Source: JAZDCZ01 sp046757925
Lineage (GTDB): Bacteria > Gemmatimonadota > Gemmatimonadetes > Gemmatimonadales > GWC2-71-9
Reading direction: 5' to 3'
DNA length: 17,192 bases
NCBI GenBank assembly: GCA_046757925.1
Contig: JBHHZE010000062.1
Span: forward strand, 1 to 17,192
The position numbers and the translations under genes were made by a program. Each line of letters begins with the position of its first letter. Positions within the stretch are counted from its first letter, which is position 1. A model generated the notes under the pieces. The model did not search any database and was not told the DNA's origin. It saw only the letters and a list, made by a program, of their open reading frames with translations. This document shows positions 1 to 6,702 of the stretch, one piece after another.

Positions 1-1
1 C

Positions 2-152
2 GGCGATTTTTGCTCGGAGTTCGTGAGAAGTTTTGTCTATGACGGCAGTGCTGCCGAATGGGGGGATATCTTCGTTCGGTGAAGATGCAAACGGCGAGCT
101 CTACGTGCTCATCATCGAGGGGAGCGTTTTTAGGATCGCGCTCCGGATGTAA
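2..152 (+). pseudogene. 3' end of a glucose/sorbosone-dehydrogenase-like gene, apparently frameshifted
   Basis: The window opens inside a plus-strand gene. From base 2 one frame reads GDFCSEFVRSFVYDGSAAEW and ends at TGA 80-82. From base 66 the next frame reads ISSFGEDANGELYVL, then IIEGSVFRIALRM, and stops at TAA 150-152. Joined, these resemble the last blade of PQQ-type glucose/sorbosone dehydrogenases and related beta-propellers, whose C-termini typically carry a GDFCSG-like strand followed by SSFGEDAxGELYV and a G-VYRI ending. The frame changes at or just after a run of six G (60-65), where one base is in excess. It is therefore either a real frameshift in a decaying gene or a homopolymer sequencing error. 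The 5' part lies outside the window. The family call is from memory of the C-terminal signature only. Confidence 0.6.
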
Positions 153-176
153 ACCCTTTCTGGTGACGAAGCTACA

Positions 177-205
177 CCGGGGTTCTAACCCCGGGGTTGG
201 ACCCC
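177..205. terminator. GC-rich double hairpin between convergent genes
   Basis: CCGGGGTTCTAACCCCGG at 177-194 folds into a 7-bp stem with a TCTA loop. Sharing its last bases, GGGGTTGGACCCC at 193-205 gives a second 5-bp stem. The structure touches the stop codon of the minus-strand peptidase (TAG at 207-205) and lies 24 bases after the plus-strand remnant's stop. It could terminate both convergent transcripts. Neither side has a clear T-tract, so a canonical intrinsic terminator is not proven. Confidence 0.45.
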
Positions 206-3054
206 TAGTTCGATCCTCCCGCGGCTTCCTGCAACCGTACGTTCGTAGCCCCACCTAGATAGATCGCGTTCAACAACAGCTTGAAGCTGCCGTGCGGCTG
301 GCCACGGCGAATTATCTCTGGGCCGAATAGGTAGAGCTTGCCCCGCCCCACGTCGGCTGCTGCCAGTGTGGTACCGCCCTTCAGGTATTTCTGCCCCCAG
401 GCCCAGCCGCTCACCAGCGGCTCGTCACTGTCGAACCAACCCAGGCGGTGAACACCTTTAGCGGCGGCATCGGCCGAAAGCTTGAATACCGGGCTATTGT
501 TGAAATGCACGATAATGTGGTCGGCCAGTCCGTACGCGACAGGCTGAGTGTTATCGACGGCGATCCTGTGGAGCGATCCGGGCATATAGTACCTCTCTTG
601 CGGCAGGGGTTTTCCGCTGGAGTCCAGCAGGTAGTCTTGGACTGGTAGCCCGGCGAAATAGGCCATATTGGTGGAGCTGCCTATGGCGATCATGGTGCCG
701 CCGTCGTTCAAGAACCGCAGCAGCTGAGGAACCGTCTTGTCTGCCGTGATGCTTCCCAGTCTGTCGCGGTATTGGACGGGGACACTGTTCGAGTCGGGCG
801 GGGTGCCGAAGCGGCGGAACCGATTACGGCCGCTGTCCTTGGATGGGATGGCACCGTTCACGAACACCAGGACATCGAACTTCTTGGCCAGGTTGCCCGC
901 GTCGAGAGTCTGGGGATATACGACCTCGAACGGAAACTCGTATTGTTCCAGCAACCAACGCGCCCACCCGGACGGCATTGACCCGCCGTAGCGGTCCCAA
1001 AGGCCGACTCTAGTGGGGCGCATCTTGAGTGCGTTGCCCCGCGGCGAGGTCCCCACGCCGTCGAAGCTGACACCCAGGTTCGTTGCAAGGCGTCGCAGAG
1101 TGCTTGCCGTCGAACTCCTTGAATCGATGTAGATCGTTCCGGCTGGATACGTTTTTCCGTTGGCACGGAATGTCTCGCTGATCCAGTACACATTCTCTCC
1201 GGCCGCCATGAGTCGGTTGGTCGCCACGAATCCGTCATTCACCGCATGGCTCAGCAGGAATCCTGCGGCGCTCCGCGCATTTGCCACGGTACCGGGGATC
1301 GGCTTCGCCAGACCGTCGATTTTTTCGAATGGTCCGTCGAACCCGTCGAGGATCCGATCGAACTCGACACCCATCTGTAGCGCGAGAGTCCAGCCAGCGT
1401 TGTCGTACGGGGGGATGGGCGGCCCGCCCGGATACGCGAAGTCGTTGGGGTGATCCTGAGGTTCGAACATGTCGAGGATGTGAGGACGGAAGGCCTGAGC
1501 TGTTTTCACAACGTACGAGCCCTTGGGATAGCGCTTACCGGCAACTTCGAAATCTCTGGTGGCGCGATCTATCGTTATACCGTTCTTGATGAGCGCGTTT
1601 ACGAACTTCGTTGCAGTGGGGAAGTCCGGTTGGCCAGCCGGCAGAATGTAGCCTCTCGGATCGCGCAGCGCGGGATCGTGCAGCACGCTTTCGTAGTATT
1701 CCTGCGGCACCCCCCTCGCCCGGCGGAATCGTTGGTTGCCGGCGGGCTGGTCGTTCTTAGCGGCCAGCTTCACTGCCTCAATCCGCTTGGGATGAATGGT
1801 CCAGTGGTCCTCACTGCCCCGCTGTATGGAGTTCCTACCCATCAGGTAGAGGTTGTAGAGCAATGTCTCGCGGTATCGCGAAGCGTAGTCCATCACTGCG
1901 CGGTTTGCCGTAATCTCGTATTCGATCGACTGGCGGAAGTGCCACTTCTGCGGCTTGATCGGGAGCGGTAGATCGTTGTGCGGTAGTTGGTTGTCGGGCA
2001 GAAACTCGATGTCTATGGGTGTCGGGTTGCCCTTGGTCTCCGTCAGCAGGCCGATCATGTTGTGGAAATACGTGATGGTTCTGAGGCCGCCGTTCCACCA
2101 GGTGGAATAACCCGAGCCCGAGCGCATGGTGGTTCCCCCTTTACCTTCTGCGACGAAGCGGCTGTGCATTGCCGCTCCCACCATTTCGATGCCGAGTGGT
2201 ACCAGCGGATCGAGAGTGTAGTTGAACGGATCCCGAAACGGCGGCGCGAACATGATCGTCCCGGCCGGACCGGTCTGATGGTGGTTATAGACAATCTGAG
2301 GGAACCACTCGTGGAACATGATGCGGTTCATGTTTTCGGTTTCTGGCTGGCTCACAAGAAAGAAGTCACGGTTGTTGTCGTGACCCACGTATTTTTGGTA
2401 CAGCCGAGGGATTCCGGAAGTGGAGCGCTTCAGTGGATCGGATTCCCGCATGTACCAGTTAGAGACCAGTTCCATGCCGTCCGGGTTGGCGTGGACGGCC
2501 AAAAGCACGACATCGTTCAGGAAGCGCAAGGTCTCGGGATCGTTGCGGCTCACCATCTGGTAAACCCACTCCATGAGTTGGTGTGCGCCGAGCACCTCTG
2601 TCGCGTGGAGCCCGCCGTCGATCCAAATAACGGCCTTGCCCTCCGCTGCCAGCGCTCTGGCCTCGTCCTCGGTCAAACCTTCGGCGTGCGCGAGTCGCGC
2701 GGATATTTCTTTGTAGCGGGCGAGGTGCTTGTGGTTTTCGGGCGATGTAATGATCGCCATCAGCTGCGGCCGGCCCTCTGCTGTCTTGCCGATTTCTTCG
2801 AGCACCATTCGAGGCGAGGCGGCCGCGAGATCATTCCAGTAGTCCACCAGTTGAGTGTATGTGGCGAGATGATAGTCGTCGCCGATGTTGAAACCCAGCT
2901 TTTCCTTGGGCGTCGGGATATGCTGGGCCAGTGCCGGTGTGGCCAGGGCCACCAACAGGGCTGCAAGCACCGCCCGGTTGGACTTGGTTCTGATTGATCG
3001 CTTGTTGACAGACGGGGAGCTTGGCAGCGGAACGGATCGGAGCATGTTAGTCAT
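205..3054 (-). CDS. Secreted M14-family zinc metallocarboxypeptidase-like protein, 949 aa
   Basis: This is an exported zinc peptidase of the M14 carboxypeptidase clan, probably acting on peptides in the periplasm or outside the cell. A basic N-terminus followed by a hydrophobic stretch ends in ATPALA-Q near residue 43, a good signal peptide and cleavage site. The zinc motif GGLHATE gives H150 and E153. NPDGMELV, the NNRDFF segment and YNHHQTGP (third-ligand candidates H258/H259) follow, and LLTETKG holds a plausible catalytic Glu near residue 339. About 500 further residues form a C-terminal region with a flavodoxin/amidotransferase-like look (VLVFVNGAIP, LLRFLNDGGTMIAIG), as in other long bacterial members. 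The frame stays open upstream to 3210, but ATG 3054 puts the signal peptide near the N-terminus; ATG 3045 is also possible. The gene appears to stand alone. Its exact peptide specificity cannot be read from the sequence. Confidence 0.88.
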   Translation of the reverse strand: MTNMLRSVPLPSSPSVNKRSIRTKSNRAVLAALLVALATPALAQHIPTPKEKLGFNIGDDYHLATYTQLVDYWNDLAAASPRMVLEEIGKTAEGRPQLMAIITSPENHKHLARYKEISARLAHAEGLTEDEARALAAEGKAVIWIDGGLHATEVLGAHQLMEWVYQMVSRNDPETLRFLNDVVLLAVHANPDGMELVSNWYMRESDPLKRSTSGIPRLYQKYVGHDNNRDFFLVSQPETENMNRIMFHEWFPQIVYNHHQTGPAGTIMFAPPFRDPFNYTLDPLVPLGIEMVGAAMHSRFVAEGKGGTTMRSGSGYSTWWNGGLRTITYFHNMIGLLTETKGNPTPIDIEFLPDNQLPHNDLPLPIKPQKWHFRQSIEYEITANRAVMDYASRYRETLLYNLYLMGRNSIQRGSEDHWTIHPKRIEAVKLAAKNDQPAGNQRFRRARGVPQEYYESVLHDPALRDPRGYILPAGQPDFPTATKFVNALIKNGITIDRATRDFEVAGKRYPKGSYVVKTAQAFRPHILDMFEPQDHPNDFAYPGGPPIPPYDNAGWTLALQMGVEFDRILDGFDGPFEKIDGLAKPIPGTVANARSAAGFLLSHAVNDGFVATNRLMAAGENVYWISETFRANGKTYPAGTIYIDSRSSTASTLRRLATNLGVSFDGVGTSPRGNALKMRPTRVGLWDRYGGSMPSGWARWLLEQYEFPFEVVYPQTLDAGNLAKKFDVLVFVNGAIPSKDSGRNRFRRFGTPPDSNSVPVQYRDRLGSITADKTVPQLLRFLNDGGTMIAIGSSTNMAYFAGLPVQDYLLDSSGKPLPQERYYMPGSLHRIAVDNTQPVAYGLADHIIVHFNNSPVFKLSADAAAKGVHRLGWFDSDEPLVSGWAWGQKYLKGGTTLAAADVGRGKLYLFGPEIIRRGQPHGSFKLLLNAIYLGGATNVRLQEAAGGSN

Positions 3055-3327
3055 ACCTGGGTAAAGGTGCCGAGGGAGCCGCAGGAATAGGATACCTCTC
3101 CCAGCCGGAGAACGGTAGCCGCACCCCCACATTTGCACCGGGCCCGAGTCGGAGCAAGCGGGGATCGGTGCAGACAATGCTAGGAAGCCGCGCGGGTTGC
3201 CGGTGGCCAAGGCACGTCAATACCCAGCTCAGCGTAAAGGCATACGTCGGGACTCGGCGCGCACCGGCATTGGTCGGGTCGGCTCCAGGCGTCGGTTGGG
3301 AGTTGTACACCAGTTGCTGACCGGCTC
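3055..3327. other. Intergenic leader between peptidase and XRE regulator
   Basis: This GC-rich stretch separates the divergent peptidase and XRE gene. I see no tRNA, riboswitch or convincing coding signal. The peptidase frame remains open to about 3210, but without the features of a protein N-terminus. The peptidase promoter presumably lies here, but I could not identify a paired -35/-10 on the minus strand. Confidence 0.4.
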
Positions 3328-3376
3328 TGTTATACTAGATAACACTATGAGTAACTTAGTTAACACTCCAGTAAAC
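3328..3376 (+). promoter_or_regulatory. Extended -10 promoter and GTTA/TAAC operator-like repeats upstream of XRE gene
   Basis: An AT-rich patch interrupts GC-rich surroundings. TGT-TATACT (3328-3336) matches an extended -10 element; no good -35 is seen at normal spacing. Over it lies the interrupted palindrome GTTAT-ACTAG-ATAAC (3329-3343). TAACACT occurs at 3340-3346 and again at 3361-3367, exactly 21 bases apart (two helical turns). A further imperfect dyad runs from GTTAAC at 3359 to GTAAAC ending 3376. Promoter and repeats coincide directly before the XRE gene, which fits autorepression by an XRE dimer bound cooperatively. The sigma specificity of this organism is unknown. Confidence 0.5.
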
Positions 3377-3385
3377 GTATATTAA

Positions 3386-3727
3386 ATGGGACGTACCACG
3401 CCACACCTCCCGTCTCCTGTGGTCGAGGCTCTGCAAAAGCTGGGCTCGGACATTCGCAAGGCCCGGCTCCGGCGTCGCATGCAGATGGCGGAGGTCGCCG
3501 ATCTCGCGCTGATCTCCTACCCCACACTCCACAAGGTCGAGCGGGGCGACCCGGGTGTCTCGCTTGGGATATACGCCTCGGTGCTGTGCGTGCTGGGCTG
3601 GACCGACCGGCTCAAAGATTTGGCCGATGTGTCCAAAGACCCTTTTGGGATTGCGTTGGAGGAGCAAAGGCTGCCCAAGCGAATCCGGCACTCGCGCACA
3701 GAACCCAAAGAGGGCTTCGACGCGTAG
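3386..3727 (+). CDS. XRE/HipB-like helix-turn-helix regulator, 113 aa
   Basis: This is a small cytoplasmic DNA-binding protein. Residues 18-80 form a Cro/C1-type fold: LGSDIRKARLRRRMQMAEVA, then the recognition-helix region ISYPTLHKVERGDPGVSLG, then a helix ending YASVLCVLGW. This is the pattern of HipB-like antitoxins and their regulator relatives. The tail from about residue 95 is basic and probably disordered (KRIRHSRTEPKEG). In HipBA pairs the toxin kinase gene hipA normally follows. Here the next gene is a convergent transporter only 4 bases away, so no partner toxin is present. The ATG at 3386 has no Shine-Dalgarno match (upstream is AACGTATATTAA), suggesting weak or SD-independent initiation. 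A GTG at 3419 is an alternative start with no better signal. The repeats just upstream are the likely autoregulatory operator. Confidence 0.8.
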   Translation: MGRTTPHLPSPVVEALQKLGSDIRKARLRRRMQMAEVADLALISYPTLHKVERGDPGVSLGIYASVLCVLGWTDRLKDLADVSKDPFGIALEEQRLPKRIRHSRTEPKEGFDA

Positions 3728-3731
3728 TTTC

Positions 3732-5186
3732 TCAAACCCAGAAGAGGGCCTCAACGGCATCAGAGCGGTTTGGTTGAGCGACTAGCGAAATCACCACATA
3801 CGACAAGACCGACAGCAGCAGGGCAGGAAACACACGGTGTATCACAGACGCGTAGGGTGTGTATTGCCACAGCAGCAATGTCGCGATCCCTGCAACATAT
3901 GAAGCGATGACCGCTGTGCCGGTACCTCTTCTCCAGTGTAATCCGAGTATGATACTGGGAAAAAAGCAGGCGGCGTATAGACTGCCTGAGAACGCGGTGA
4001 GCGTTACGATTTGCCCCGGCGGATTCAGTGCCAACAGCGCGGTCACCAGCGCAAACAGTCCCACGTAGAACCGTGTCGCACTAACGACGCTTCTTTCCGA
4101 TGACGGTGGTCGCAAGAGAGAGACGATATCGCGCTCGCACGTGGAGGCCATTACCAGCAACACGCTATCCAGCGAAGACATGGCCGCGGCAACCATTGCA
4201 ACCAACAGGAAAGCGCCGACCGGCGAACTAAACACACTGCCTCCACTGATGAGTGTCGGCACTACTAGATCGGTGTCTTCGAGTACAACAGGAATGATAT
4301 TATGAGCGTAGATTCCAATCGGTAGTAACATCGAGTATACGAACAGAAACGTGAGCGTCGCGACCCACATACCACGGTGAATCGCCCTGCGGTCTTCCAA
4401 CGCATAGAAACGAGATAGCTGCCTCGGCTCCACTATGAACTTGAGGGTGCCGGCTACGATCACACCCAGCAACACCGGAAACGGCATTGCGCCGTTCCAC
4501 GAGAAGAGTGAAGCGGTAGCCGGTTGCCGCGCGACCTCGAAAAAAGATCCCATACCGCCTGCGGCCCGTGTAGTTCCCATGAACAAAACGATCGCGGCAA
4601 AGACCATTATCATGCCCTGTACCACGTCGGTCCGGACCACCGAGATGAAGCCGCCAACGGCGGTATAGGCCATCACGATCACGAATACTACGAGGATAGA
4701 TACCCCGTAGGGGATGCCGAGGAATATTGCAAGCAGGTTGCCGATTCCCTTGAAGATCGCGGTCATGTAGAGGAAGCTGGCGAACAGAATGATTGCGGCG
4801 CCGAGCATTCGGGCGGGATTGCTGTCGAACCTGAAGCCGATGAAATCGGGTAGCGTAACCGATCCGGTAGATGCCGTGAACTCGCGCAACCGCGGTGCAA
4901 CCCACCGCCACGCTATAAAACAAAAGATCACCACGGCGGGAGTCAGTAGTAGCCATGGGGTGCCGTACGAGTACGCCTGACCTGAGAAACCTACAAAACT
5001 GTTGGTGCTCGAGTATGTGGCGAAGAACGAGATGCCGATCGCCACTCCCCCCATCGTGCGGCCGCCGACGTAGTAGTCGGCGGTATCGTGTGTCCGCCTC
5101 TTCCCCACGATCGCATGATGGACAAGAAGCGCCGAGTAGATTGCAAAGAGGAGGAGAACAAACCAATGCTCGAGGATCCAGGTCAT
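3732..5186 (-). CDS. Sodium:solute symporter (SSS family), 484 aa
   Basis: This is an inner-membrane sodium-coupled uptake transporter with roughly 12-13 hydrophobic segments. It begins with a short periplasmic-type N-terminus and TM1 (WFVLLLFAIYSALLVHHAIVG). The YYVGGR segment and the TM2 region FFATYSSTNSFVGFSG follow. The SSS signature YTAVGGFISVVRTDVVQG is present, as is the later SSLDS motif (AAMSSLDSVLLVMAS) associated with the Na2 site in this family. The length is normal. ATG 5186 was preferred to an in-frame TTG at 5207 because the upstream synthetase stops at 5191 and AGAAGGGA precedes the ATG. The gap to that gene is 4 bases, so it is the last gene of a three-gene minus-strand operon. 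The substrate is unknown. Context suggests a short organic acid, perhaps the one activated by the neighbouring CoA synthetase. Confidence 0.9.
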   Translation of the reverse strand: MTWILEHWFVLLLFAIYSALLVHHAIVGKRRTHDTADYYVGGRTMGGVAIGISFFATYSSTNSFVGFSGQAYSYGTPWLLLTPAVVIFCFIAWRWVAPRLREFTASTGSVTLPDFIGFRFDSNPARMLGAAIILFASFLYMTAIFKGIGNLLAIFLGIPYGVSILVVFVIVMAYTAVGGFISVVRTDVVQGMIMVFAAIVLFMGTTRAAGGMGSFFEVARQPATASLFSWNGAMPFPVLLGVIVAGTLKFIVEPRQLSRFYALEDRRAIHRGMWVATLTFLFVYSMLLPIGIYAHNIIPVVLEDTDLVVPTLISGGSVFSSPVGAFLLVAMVAAAMSSLDSVLLVMASTCERDIVSLLRPPSSERSVVSATRFYVGLFALVTALLALNPPGQIVTLTAFSGSLYAACFFPSIILGLHWRRGTGTAVIASYVAGIATLLLWQYTPYASVIHRVFPALLLSVLSYVVISLVAQPNRSDAVEALFWV

Positions 5187-5190
5187 GTTC

Positions 5191-6702
5191 TTAGGGTCCC
5201 TTCTCAAACATCTCTACGACCTTGGGTTTCATGACCTTCCCCATCGCGTTGCGCGGCAGTTCTTCCACGCGTATGAGATCGGTTGGGATCTTGTAAGGCG
5301 CAAGCCTCTTCTTGCACCACGCCCTCAGAGCCTCCAGGCTCGGGTGCTGTTGACGGGACGACTCGATTGCCACGCAGACGCGCTCGCCCCACTCACGGTC
5401 TGCAACTCCAACCACAGCACACTCGGCTATATCCTCATGGGTTTGCAAAACGTTCTCGATCTCCAAAGCCGAGACCTTGTAACCGCCGGTCTTGATCATA
5501 TCCACATTGTTGCGTCCGAGGATTCTGTAACCACCTTCCTCTTCAACCGCAATGTCACCGGTCGCGAACCATCCATCCACAAACGCTTCCGCCGTAGCTT
5601 TCGGACGGTTCCAGTACTCCTTGAAAACTCCGGGTCCCTTGACCTGGATTTCACCTTGACACCCGGGCTTGGCGGGGCTGCCGGATTCGTCCACTAATCG
5701 GACTTCGACGTCGGGTAGTGGGAACCCGACATGGCCCGGCACGCGCTCACCTTCGAGCGGGTTGGAGAGAGCCATTCCAATCTCCGTCATGCCGTAACGC
5801 TCTAGCAACACATGTCCGGTGATCCGCTTCCACCGTTCGAGGACGTCCCTGGGGAGCGCTGCCGAGCCCGAGACCATTAGTCGCATATGGCCGGCCGACC
5901 TCGACATTTCGGCTCGCAACCCACGAGATGCTCGTTCCCAGGCATCAATGAGTTTGACGTAGATAGTAGGCACGGCCATGAACACGGTCAGGTCGTCCTC
6001 TCGGATGCTGGTCCAGACGCGATCAGCATCGAATTGGGGGATGATCTTGCACTCCGCCCCGACCCAGAGCGCACAAGACAGCACGTTGACGATGCCATGC
6101 ACATGGTGGAGCGGCAGCGTGAGCAGCGTGCGGTCGGCGGGGGTCCATCCCCATGCCGATACCAAGGTCGTTATCTGCGATTGCAGGGCGCCATGAGTGG
6201 TGACGACTCCCTTGGGCTCTCCCGTCGTACCACTCGTATAGAGAATCATTGCTCGGCGCTCGGCGTCGAGGTCGCATTCATCCGCCGGCTCACACTCGTA
6301 CCCCAGCAGGTCCGACGTCAACTCAAGTGGGATCGAACGTTCCTGTACAGCTGCGGCAACGTGCGCGGCCAAGTCAGGCTGCACAACAATTGTGGTCGCA
6401 CCACAATCATCGATTACGTAGGCCAGTTCACGCGTAGGATGGGACACAGCGAGCGGTACGGCTATCCCACCTGCCCGCCAGATCCCCCACTGCACAGCTA
6501 CATAGTCAAAGCCGGGGTGTGCCAGAAACGCTACGCGCGCCTCTTGGAGATCGGTCTCGCCATCGAGTAGGGCGGCGGCAACGCGCGCAGATGCATCGAG
6601 CAGCTCCCGGTAGGTGAATGCGCGACTCGAAGAGGTGATTGCAACACGCTCCGCGTGGGGTGCGGCACGGTCTGTGAACAAGAGTTGCAGCGGGTCAGAC
6701 AC
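5191..6702 (-). CDS. Malonyl-CoA/methylmalonyl-CoA synthetase (ACSF3/MatB type), 503 aa
   Basis: This is an adenylate-forming acyl-CoA synthetase predicted to convert malonate or methylmalonate, ATP and CoA to the CoA thioester in the cytoplasm. The ANL motifs are intact: YTSGTTGEPKG (155-165), YGMTEIGMAL (from 303), ATGD (380-383), the hinge region GGYKVSALEIE (from 406) and catalytic K489 in PRNAMGK. The stretches LPLHHVHGIVNVL, LWVGAECK, FMAVPTIYVKL, RLMVSGSAALP and ITGHVLLERYGMTEIGMAL match what I remember of mammalian ACSF3 and bacterial MatB much better than acetyl- or long-chain synthetases. The start chosen is GTG 6702, which overlaps the upstream dehydrogenase stop in GTGTCTGA and gives the family's usual length. 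The frame is open further up, with an ATG at 6768. Substrate is inferred from similarity, not from checked pocket residues. Confidence 0.85.
   Translation of the reverse strand: MSDPLQLLFTDRAAPHAERVAITSSSRAFTYRELLDASARVAAALLDGETDLQEARVAFLAHPGFDYVAVQWGIWRAGGIAVPLAVSHPTRELAYVIDDCGATTIVVQPDLAAHVAAAVQERSIPLELTSDLLGYECEPADECDLDAERRAMILYTSGTTGEPKGVVTTHGALQSQITTLVSAWGWTPADRTLLTLPLHHVHGIVNVLSCALWVGAECKIIPQFDADRVWTSIREDDLTVFMAVPTIYVKLIDAWERASRGLRAEMSRSAGHMRLMVSGSAALPRDVLERWKRITGHVLLERYGMTEIGMALSNPLEGERVPGHVGFPLPDVEVRLVDESGSPAKPGCQGEIQVKGPGVFKEYWNRPKATAEAFVDGWFATGDIAVEEEGGYRILGRNNVDMIKTGGYKVSALEIENVLQTHEDIAECAVVGVADREWGERVCVAIESSRQQHPSLEALRAWCKKRLAPYKIPTDLIRVEELPRNAMGKVMKPKVVEMFEKGP

Noticed and set aside
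176..225. tRNA-like segment with TTCGATC
   Set aside because: The TTCGATC resembles a T-loop, but no anticodon arm, acceptor pairing or CCA-proximal stem can be built, and it overlaps the peptidase C-terminal codons.
1987..2997. Long plus-strand open frame (336 codons) inside the peptidase
   Set aside because: It is antisense to a well-supported M14 peptidase domain, and its translation has no domain-like pattern, being rich in His, Arg and Val as expected for a GC-rich shadow frame.
4300..5166. Minus-strand open frame of 288 codons overlapping the symporter
   Set aside because: It is an alternative frame of the SSS gene, Arg-rich and without membrane segments, whereas the other frame shows clear SSS motifs.
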